Below are positions 58,173 to 64,000 of a stretch of 64,000 nucleotides of DNA, in pieces. The DNA comes from Schlesneria sp. DSM 10557 (GTDB lineage: Bacteria; Planctomycetota; Planctomycetia; Planctomycetales; Planctomycetaceae): positions 2,294,001 through 2,358,000 of the forward strand of contig NZ_CP124747.1 of NCBI RefSeq assembly GCF_041860085.1, read 5' to 3'. Position numbers and translations under genes: made by a program. The notes below the pieces were generated by a model that was not told the origin of the DNA, made no database searches, and saw nothing but the letters and a program-made list of their open reading frames with translations. The stretch's first letter is position 1. Every line of letters starts with the position of its first letter.

Positions 58173-58910
58173 TCACATTTTTTCGGCACACGGCCAGACG
58201 ACTCGCACGGTTGTCGGTCCACCGGGAGCAGACACGATCTCGATCTGCCCTCCATGCTGGTCCACGATTCGCCAGCATTTGCACAGGCCGAAACCGAGTC
58301 CTCTCCCTGCCTGTCGACCAGAAAAGAACGGGTCGAATGCGTGCTGACGTTCGATCTCCGTAAAGCCTTTCCCACAGTCGGTGATTTCGATCACAGCCTG
58401 AGCCAATTGAGCCTGGGCCGAAATTTCGATGACACCGCCGTCGGGATGCATCGCCTGGACAGCATTTCGCAGCAATTCTGAAACGACGATGGCCAGTTGT
58501 GTCGGATCGGCGTGCAGAGACAGGGACTCCGGCACCTTGTCCACGACCTGACATCTGCCACTGGCGAGCAACTCGGCCTGCCTGGTGATGGCTTGGGCCA
58601 CGATCTCGCTCAGCAGGACGATCCGCGGCTCAGGCTGAGGAGGCCTTCCAAACAACATCGCGTCACCGATCATGTCCCGAACGCGATACGCCTGGGCGCC
58701 GATGGACATGAGCATTTGTCGTCGTTGAGGATCCCGTTCCTCTTTCAACAGCATCTGGGCCCGTCCGATGATGGTCGCCAGCGGATTGTTAATCTCGTGG
58801 CCTGCCCCCGCGGCGAATTCCGCCAAGGCCTCAAGTCGCTCCCTGTCGGGCAGCACGAAGATTTTCTGCGCGTCGATCGGCGTCTCGGGTCTCTCCGCTG
58901 GTTCGGCCAT
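58173..58910 (-). CDS. Sensor histidine kinase without sensor domain
   Basis: 246 residues, soluble. After a 25-residue N-terminal segment comes the dimerisation/phosphoacceptor helix with His38 in AAGAGHEINNPLA, then the ATPase domain: N box ELLRNAVQAM, G1 DCGKGF, G2 GRGLGFGLC. No PAS, GAF, HAMP or membrane segment is present, so input must come from a partner protein. It is encoded 240 bases downstream of the HTH-REC regulator but behind a strong terminator. The phospho-partner is not proven. Confidence 0.88.
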   Translation of the reverse strand: MAEPAERPETPIDAQKIFVLPDRERLEALAEFAAGAGHEINNPLATIIGRAQMLLKEERDPQRRQMLMSIGAQAYRVRDMIGDAMLFGRPPQPEPRIVLLSEIVAQAITRQAELLASGRCQVVDKVPESLSLHADPTQLAIVVSELLRNAVQAMHPDGGVIEISAQAQLAQAVIEITDCGKGFTEIERQHAFDPFFSGRQAGRGLGFGLCKCWRIVDQHGGQIEIVSAPGGPTTVRVVWPCAEKM

Positions 58911-59077
58911 CAATCTGAGCCTCGTTTTCTCAGTCGCGTGTGTAACCTGAGTCGCCTCCGTGATACGTCTGGAAGGGGGCAGACATTACAACAGCCGAAC
59001 CATTCATTGAAGTGAATTTTGGGAAGGCGCTTGGACCACCCGACAATCACCGGCCACGTACTGGACTGAGCCCAGTC

Positions 59078-59125
59078 ATAAAATGAGATTGAGGACGATG
59101 GCGCGCCATCGTCCTCAATCTCATT
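59078..59125 (-). terminator. Long perfect hairpin, terminator of the HTH-REC gene
   Basis: A 44-base perfect palindrome (59082-59125), stem up to 20 bp around a GCGC centre, with TTTTATG following on the minus strand. It lies 23 bases after the stop of the regulator gene and separates it from the histidine kinase. Confidence 0.88.
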
Positions 59126-59147
59126 AATATTAAAACACGGAGAGACC

Positions 59148-59726
59148 TTATGCCTCAACCGGTTCGACATCCAGCAATTTGCACATCCGTTCCACCAGAG
59201 CTTCGATTTCGAATGGCTTCTGCATGAAGTCGTTCGCTCCAGAAAGTTTCAGGTCCGCAATCTTGTCTTGCTCGACCATCCCGCTGATACAGATGATCTT
59301 TGTCCCGTCGAGGGCCGAGTCCATACGAACCCGCTGGCAAACTTCCTTGCCGTTAATATCGGGCAGCATCACGTCGAGAACGATGATGTCAGGACGGTAT
59401 TCCTTGACCATCATCCCTGCATCAAAGCCGTTGTTGGCAACGCGAATCTCGAATCGGCCGTCTGCTTCCAGCGCATCCCGGATCAATTCGACCAGTTCCA
59501 CGTCGTCGTCAACGATCAAGGCCTTGCGCCGACCACTTTCGAGCGCATCCGTAGGGATGCTGTTCTCTTTCATGAACCGATAGAGAATATCGCGAGGAAT
59601 CCGGCGAAAACGTGAACCGGGGACGCGAAAGCCGCGCAGCTGTCCCGAGTCAAAACAGCGAATGATTGTCTGCTGACTGACTTTGCAGATCTTGGCGGCT
59701 TCGCCGGTTGTAAAAACAGTTTTCAT
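59148..59726 (-). CDS. Response regulator with N-terminal excisionase-type HTH
   Basis: 192 residues. Residues 1-55 are a MerR/Xis-type helix-turn-helix (FTTGEAAKICKVSQQTIIRC, then GSRFRRIPRDILYRFM), as in excisionases. Residues 67-190 are a receiver domain: Asp73/Asp74 acid pair (IVDDD), phosphoacceptor Asp118 in IIVLDVMLPD, and Lys in FMQKPFE. The order (DNA-binding part first) is the reverse of common OmpR or NarL regulators. Start 59726 has GGAGG about 8 bases upstream. The ATG overlaps the stop of a 44-codon frame. Confidence 0.9.
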   Translation of the reverse strand: MKTVFTTGEAAKICKVSQQTIIRCFDSGQLRGFRVPGSRFRRIPRDILYRFMKENSIPTDALESGRRKALIVDDDVELVELIRDALEADGRFEIRVANNGFDAGMMVKEYRPDIIVLDVMLPDINGKEVCQRVRMDSALDGTKIICISGMVEQDKIADLKLSGANDFMQKPFEIEALVERMCKLLDVEPVEA

Positions 59727-59857
59727 ACGGCAGCTCCTCCATCCTTTGCAGGGGCGCGCCCGCGGATGTCCCCGGGCTGAAAGAGATCTCCCGACACCTC
59801 GTGAGAGACCCGCTTCCACAGTTTGTCGAACAGGAAGGTGGCGAATTCGCGATCCAT
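59723..59857 (-). CDS. Possible 44-residue protein coupled to the HTH-REC gene
   Basis: ATG at 59857 preceded by GGGTGA (8-base spacing); the frame reads MDREFATFLFDKLWKRVSHE and so on to a TGA that overlaps the regulator's ATG as ATGA. An amphipathic N-terminal half and a Gly/Ala/Pro-rich end. No homologue is recognised. It may be a true small protein or only a translated leader that couples ribosomes into the regulator gene. Confidence 0.45.
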   Translation of the reverse strand: MDREFATFLFDKLWKRVSHEVSGDLFQPGDIRGRAPAKDGGAAV

Positions 59858-59941
59858 GAATTCACCCGTTCACTATCCACTATGCCGATTCTTCGTCATC
59901 CGTTGATAGTGCGGAACCTTCCGAATCTTCCGTGAGTACCG

Positions 59942-59969
59942 ATTGTAACTATTCTGACAATTCGGTCAA
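59942..59969 (-). promoter_or_regulatory. Promoter of the small-ORF/HTH-REC unit
   Basis: Minus strand TTGACC, 16-base spacer, TACAAT, the closest to consensus seen in this window. The leader of about 80 bases contains CACTATC/GATAGTG (59871-59877 with 59905-59911) and closely spaced GGAAG direct repeats (59912-59931), possible sites for the HTH. Confidence 0.6.
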
Positions 59970-60131
59970 CATTCGTTTGCCTGTCTAAAGCTCCGGGGGG
60001 GCAAACTCGACCGAGATTACCCAGTAACGCGTTTCCTCGCCATCGACCTCACACCCCCGAAGGCCCGTCCTGACTAAGTGTCCAAACGTGGATGCCATCC
60101 GATCGATCGTGCTCAGCAAGGTCGATTCGTG

Positions 60132-62009
60132 TCAGCCTTCGCTGGCCAACCGCTCAGGCTCTTTCAAATAGAGCAGCAAAATCGTGAGATCAGCAGGTGT
60201 AATTCCGCTGATGCGTCCCGCCTGTCCCAGATCCCGCGGGCGAACGCGAGCCAGCTTCTCCTTGGCCTCACGGCGCAGTTGAGCGACCGCCTGGAAGTTG
60301 AACGTCTCCGGAATCTTCACGACCTGAATCTGGTTTTGACGCTGGATATCTGCTGATTGTCGGCGGATGTAACCAGCATATTTGGTTTCAATCTCCACTT
60401 GCTGCCGGGCAAGTTGCCCGATCGCTAGTGATGCTAATTCGCTGCTGCGAAAAGTCAGTTCCGTCCAGGTGACCTCCGGTCGCCGCAACCACTCTTCCAG
60501 CGTGCTCCCTTCATGTCGCAATCGCTGAATCAAGTCGCTGGCCCGTTCGATCTCCTGTTCATGCTGCTGGAACCGCTGCCAGCGTTCTTCCGTCACCAGA
60601 CCGATCCGTCGTCCGATGGGGGTCAGTCGGCGATCGGCGTTGTCCTGGCGAAGCAGCAACCGATACTCAGAGCGAGAAGTAAACATGCGGTAGGGCTCAT
60701 CGACCCCTTTTGTCACCAGATCATCGATCAGGACCCCCAGGTAACCCTGGCTGCGATCAATGATCAAGGGAGGTTGATTCGCCAGCTTGAGCGCCGCGTT
60801 CGCACCGGCAATCAATCCCTGACCTGCCGCTTCTTCGTACCCGGTTGTTCCGTTGATCTGACCTGCGAAGTAAAGGCCCTCGACGCGCTTGGTTTCAAGG
60901 GTGGCTCTTAACTGAGTCGGCGGTGCGAAATCATATTCCACTGCGTAGCCGTAGCGCATGATCTCGGCCCGTTCCAGTCCTCGAATTGACCGAACGAGTT
61001 CGTCCTGCACATCCCGGGGAAGACTCGTCGAAATGCCATTGCAGTAATACTCCCACGTGTTCCGCCCTTCGGGCTCGAGGAAGATATGATGCGACGGCTT
61101 TTCCGCGAAACGGACGACTTTGTCTTCGATTGACGGACAATAGCGGGGACCGGTCGACTGAATCTGTCCGCTGTACATCGGGGCCCGATGAAGGTTGGCC
61201 CGAATCAGTTCGTGCACCCCTTCATTGGTCTCGGTCAACCAGCAGGGAATCTGCGGCTGCGAGATCGAGTCGGTCAGATAAGAAAACGGTTGAGGAAGGG
61301 GATCCCCAGGCTGCTCGGAACAGGCCGAGAAATCAATCGTCCGGCCGTTGAGTCGACAGGGAGTTCCCGTTTTAAACCGCTGGAGTTCAAAACCGAGGCT
61401 CCTGAGCGAATCGGACATGGTTCCCGTTGTCCCGTCCCCCGCACGTCCCCCCGCTGTCTTGGCTTCCCCCGTGTGCATGATCGCCTGCAGGAATGTTCCG
61501 GTCGTGACGATCACACTGCGGCAGTGATAGACACCTCCCCCACGCACCCGGACGCCTGTAATGCGGTAGGGTGCGGAACCCGATTCCGCCTGATCCGCCG
61601 TCGCGTCGCCTGGTTCCGAAAGGAGTTCTTCGACCATTTCTTGTCGGAGGGTCAGTCCCGGCTGAGACTCGATCCGGTACTTCATCGCGAATTGATAGGC
61701 TTTTTTGTCTGCCTGGGCACGAGGGCTATGCATCGCAGCCCCCTTGCTGCGATTGAGCATCCGGAACTGAATGCCGGTCTCGTCAATCACCCGGCCCATC
61801 TCGCCCCCCAGAGCGTCGATTTCTCGGACGATCTGGCCTTTCGCCACGCCACCGATGGCTGGATTGCAGCTCATCTGCCCCACGCTGTCGCAGTTCATGG
61901 TGAGCAGTACGGTCTTGGCGCCCATTCGCGCCGCTGCCAGTGCAGCCTCACATCCGGCATGGCCTGCGCCGATCACGGCGACATCAAAATGATAGTAGCT
62001 GGTGTTCAT
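60132..62009 (-). CDS. mnmG: tRNA U34 carboxymethylaminomethyl synthase, FAD subunit
   Basis: 625 residues, normal GidA length. FAD loop VAVIGAGHAGCEAALAAARMGA; QMSCNPAIGGVAKGQIVREIDALGG; the catalytic Cys region and GQINGTTGYEEAAGQGLIAG; and the C-terminal tRNA-binding helices ending ISGITPADLTILLLYLKE are all present. With MnmE it modifies the wobble uridine of several tRNAs in the cytoplasm. It uses methylene-THF and so again belongs to C1 metabolism. No mnmE or gidB is adjacent. Confidence 0.96.
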   Translation of the reverse strand: MNTSYYHFDVAVIGAGHAGCEAALAAARMGAKTVLLTMNCDSVGQMSCNPAIGGVAKGQIVREIDALGGEMGRVIDETGIQFRMLNRSKGAAMHSPRAQADKKAYQFAMKYRIESQPGLTLRQEMVEELLSEPGDATADQAESGSAPYRITGVRVRGGGVYHCRSVIVTTGTFLQAIMHTGEAKTAGGRAGDGTTGTMSDSLRSLGFELQRFKTGTPCRLNGRTIDFSACSEQPGDPLPQPFSYLTDSISQPQIPCWLTETNEGVHELIRANLHRAPMYSGQIQSTGPRYCPSIEDKVVRFAEKPSHHIFLEPEGRNTWEYYCNGISTSLPRDVQDELVRSIRGLERAEIMRYGYAVEYDFAPPTQLRATLETKRVEGLYFAGQINGTTGYEEAAGQGLIAGANAALKLANQPPLIIDRSQGYLGVLIDDLVTKGVDEPYRMFTSRSEYRLLLRQDNADRRLTPIGRRIGLVTEERWQRFQQHEQEIERASDLIQRLRHEGSTLEEWLRRPEVTWTELTFRSSELASLAIGQLARQQVEIETKYAGYIRRQSADIQRQNQIQVVKIPETFNFQAVAQLRREAKEKLARVRPRDLGQAGRISGITPADLTILLLYLKEPERLASEG

Positions 62010-62338
62010 AGTACGCAGATTAGCAGAACGGTGAGCGGACTACAGCATTCGACGGAAACGAATTGTCACCGGAGCAGGGGAGAGGTGAAGCCCCTTCAGC
62101 AAGCCACAAACAGAATCTGTCGCCGCCAAGTCAAAAGAAATGTCCCCCGGAACGCCCGGCTGACACTCCTGACGTCGCTCCCTGATTCACGGGGAATTTC
62201 GTGACCCGCTCGCAGCTCAACTAGCCGAATGCACTTGAACGGATTAAAATTTTGGCCGTCGGACACGCCGAACGCGCATCAGGACACTTCACCTCTCGGC
62301 TGCCTATCTCCCGGTCTCAATGGAAGCAGGATCGATTC
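62010..62338. other. Divergent gap mnmG / unknown protein
   Basis: 329 bases with no gene; contains the leaders and presumably promoters of the two flanking genes, none of which match consensus well. Confidence 0.4.
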
Positions 62339-62851
62339 ATGAAATCACACGCAAAAGAACGTCAGCTTGTCTGGTTGGGATTCGGCGTCATTGCCGGACT
62401 TTGCCTTGCCTATCTGTGGCCGCATGAGCAGGTTCTTGCCAGCGCAACCGACCGCGATGCCAAGTTCGCCATTTGTACGGTCGAAGTCGGTCCAGGACTT
62501 CCCGATGCGGTCTTTGTACTGGATTTCTCGACGGGCCGACTGCAGGGGGCGTTGCTGAACCCACAGTCGCAGTCCTTCACAAACTTCTGGTTTGCCAACG
62601 TCGCTCAGGATTTCAAAGTCCGCTCGAACGGCAAATACACGATCATCCCCGGACAAGGCTTCCTGAACGCGGGTGCTGCCAATCAGGGGACCGGTCAGGC
62701 CGTCGCCACGGGAGTGCTGTACGTCGCTGAAGTCACGTCAGGGATGGTCGGCTGCTACCGGTTCGGATACGTCAACTCCCCCAATCCACTGCCACCAAGC
62801 GCCCTGCAGCCCGTGGACGTGTTCCCGTTCCGCGAATCGCAGACGAAATAG
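62339..62851 (+). CDS. Membrane-anchored protein of unknown function
   Basis: 170 residues. A charged start (MKSHAKERQ) followed by LVWLGFGVIAGLCLAYLW is an N-terminal membrane anchor or uncleaved signal. The rest is a small beta-rich domain with FVLDFSTGRLQGALLN and a Gly/Ala/Gln stretch (NAGAANQGTGQAVATGVLYVAEV). No family name is known to me. The ATG at 62339 has AGGA about 8 bases before it; 29 upstream codons in frame have no ribosome site. It is followed by a clear terminator. Confidence 0.7.
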   Translation: MKSHAKERQLVWLGFGVIAGLCLAYLWPHEQVLASATDRDAKFAICTVEVGPGLPDAVFVLDFSTGRLQGALLNPQSQSFTNFWFANVAQDFKVRSNGKYTIIPGQGFLNAGAANQGTGQAVATGVLYVAEVTSGMVGCYRFGYVNSPNPLPPSALQPVDVFPFRESQTK

Positions 62852-62978
62852 CCCAATGGCGTGTCACCCCATCCAAGAATCGCAGACAGCGAGTTTCCTG
62901 GATGAGATCTCGCATTCGGGAGCTTTGCGAACTCTCGCCCGACTCAGTGAGCTTGCAGACTCGGAATCAAAAGATCAG

Positions 62979-63010
62979 GGAGCCTCTCATTCAGAGGCTC
63001 CTTTCTTTTT
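62979..63010 (+). terminator. Rho-independent terminator
   Basis: 9-bp perfect stem GGAGCCTCT/AGAGGCTCC with a 5-base loop, then TTTCTTTTT. Confidence 0.92.
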
Positions 63011-63277
63011 GCGCTTCCGGCAGTCGAGTAACACCCTCCCACGTGGCCGCAGATGTGAACCCCCGAGAACAACACCGCAGCTCGGCGAGCGTGCTCGATG
63101 GTGCTCAGTCTCGGAAACACGGATTGAATCCAGGGTCAAAGTCATGGTGTTCAGCGTGTCACAGCGGCTGCACCGACTGCCCGACCCCGGACTCGCGATG
63201 AGCGCAGCAGAAGGGATTTTCCACCCAGCAGATTCGTGCGCGGCAATGGAGCCGTGAAACAGCTTCTTGACCTGTCA
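63011..63277. other. Gap before the WD40 gene end
   Basis: Together with 62852-62978, about 425 bases without a supported gene apart from the terminator. Confidence 0.4.
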
Positions 63278-64000
63278 TTACCGCTTTGCCGACATGCTTG
63301 AAGCGGACGCAGGACTGAGATTGTAAAGAGAGTAGAACCCCCAGCGGCTGAAAATCCGCAGGCCGCTTTCGCCCGGTTCGACCTCGTTCCAACTCCAGTG
63401 CGAGGGAAGATCCGGCACATCAATTTCCAGTAGCGGCGAAGCTGTGGATGAAAACTGAGCGGCGGCCATGAATTTCTCATGTCCGCGACTGAGTCCCAGC
63501 AGTTCCCCCGTTGAGAGGCTCCACCGGGCAACGCGGCCTTGCCAGTCACCGCTGACGAGTGAATCACCATCTGCGTGAAACGCCACCACTGCCGCAGGTG
63601 AGTTCCAGTTCATCGAGATCACCTCGCTCCAGTCGCGAGAATCGACCAGTGCGATTCGGCCTGTTCGAGGGGACATCCAGTCCCCCGTCGCAACCGCCAG
63701 CAAGGCAGAGTAGGGTGAGAACCGCACGCAGTTGATCGGAGCGAGTTCGCGAGGAAATTCCTGCATCACTTTGTCTGCAGACCGATTCCAGATCCGTACG
63801 ACCCCATCGCGACCACCCGTTGCGATCCAGGAACTGTCGGCAGAAAGATCAACCGTCTTGACGTCCCCCCCGGGGACCTTCCATTCACGGTCAATCTTTA
63901 GCGTCTGTGTGTTCCACAAGCGAAGCATTCCATCACGACTGACGGACACGAACTCACGTGAGCCCTGGCCGAAAGCCATCGCCTCGATCGAGAAATCGAT
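63278..64000 (-). CDS. WD40-repeat protein, C-terminal part (5' end outside window)
   Basis: 241 residues are visible, and the frame is still open at the window edge, so the ATG at 63979 is internal. Successive blades end in ...RDGMLRLWN, ...RDGVVRIWN and ...WQGRVARWS, with the usual GH/WD spacing of WD40 propellers. Planctomycetes encode many large WD40 proteins, often fused to cytochrome c or kinase domains; what precedes this part is unknown. The end ASASSMSAKR is unstructured. Confidence 0.88.
   Translation of the reverse strand: MDFSIEAMAFGQGSREFVSVSRDGMLRLWNTQTLKIDREWKVPGGDVKTVDLSADSSWIATGGRDGVVRIWNRSADKVMQEFPRELAPINCVRFSPYSALLAVATGDWMSPRTGRIALVDSRDWSEVISMNWNSPAAVVAFHADGDSLVSGDWQGRVARWSLSTGELLGLSRGHEKFMAAAQFSSTASPLLEIDVPDLPSHWSWNEVEPGESGLRIFSRWGFYSLYNLSPASASSMSAKR

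Overview
The window looks like a chromosomal segment of a moderately GC-rich planctomycete (Planctomycetota, probably order Planctomycetales). Four things point there: an elongation factor G of the mitochondrial-EF-G1-like type known from spirochetes, planctomycetes and delta-proteobacteria; homologues of archaeal-type C1 cofactor genes (MfnE- and MfnF-like); secreted PPC-domain and PQQ-propeller proteins; and a response regulator whose DNA-binding part is an excisionase-type helix-turn-helix. Genus cannot be fixed by reading alone. Nothing resembles a phage, plasmid or CRISPR locus. The one clear mobile element is a group II intron.

Layout. 1-4.4 kb: the end of a secreted PPC-domain protein, then an overlapping methyltransferase / FAD-reductase pair with a probable leaderless start. 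4.6-10.3 kb: HtrA-like protease, recA, SYLF protein and purQ. 10.3-14.9 kb, minus strand: MfnE-like kinase, glycerate 2-kinase, a small protein, coaE and prs. 15.1-18.0 kb: murE-murF, with the motif for diaminopimelate peptidoglycan, followed by a candidate structured RNA ending in a strong terminator. 18.4-22.2 kb: coiled-coil exported protein, carbonic anhydrase, tRNA-Leu(UAG) with promoter and terminator, and a lipoprotein esterase. 22.4-30.2 kb is rich in one-carbon genes: formate-dehydrogenase-like oxidoreductase, MfnF-like protein, ahcY, metF and rlmN. 30.4-40.1 kb: Tat-exported esterase, fusA, Gly-rich RRM protein and ppdK, with a 1.2-kb gene-free leader region holding three tandem hairpins.

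40.2-42.2 kb is a group IIC-like intron with its reverse transcriptase, sitting directly behind the ppdK terminator. 42.6-53.8 kb: an RND efflux permease with no adaptor gene, a solitary DNA methyltransferase, a 2-hydroxyacid dehydrogenase, a secreted protein split by a one-base frameshift, a cysteine-desulfurase-like enzyme, a PQQ propeller and ribBA. 53.9-56.5 kb is a compact sulfur/persulfide operon: ArsR regulator, rhodanese-membrane protein and CoA-disulfide-reductase-rhodanese fusion, with a palindrome over its promoter. 56.9-62 kb: a DapA-family aldolase, a sensorless histidine kinase, the HTH-REC regulator preceded by a translationally coupled 44-residue frame, and mnmG. 62.3-64 kb: a membrane-anchored unknown protein and the C-terminal part of a WD40 protein.

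How the genes fit together: the C1 genes (MfnE-like, MfnF-like, FDH-like, glycerate kinase, MTHFR, SAH hydrolase) suggest a dispersed methanopterin/methanofuran-linked formaldehyde oxidation and methyl cycle, as described for planctomycetes. ArsR-rhodanese-CDR looks like a self-regulated sulfane-sulfur response. The histidine kinase and HTH-REC regulator are neighbours but are separated by a strong terminator, so they are probably two transcription units.
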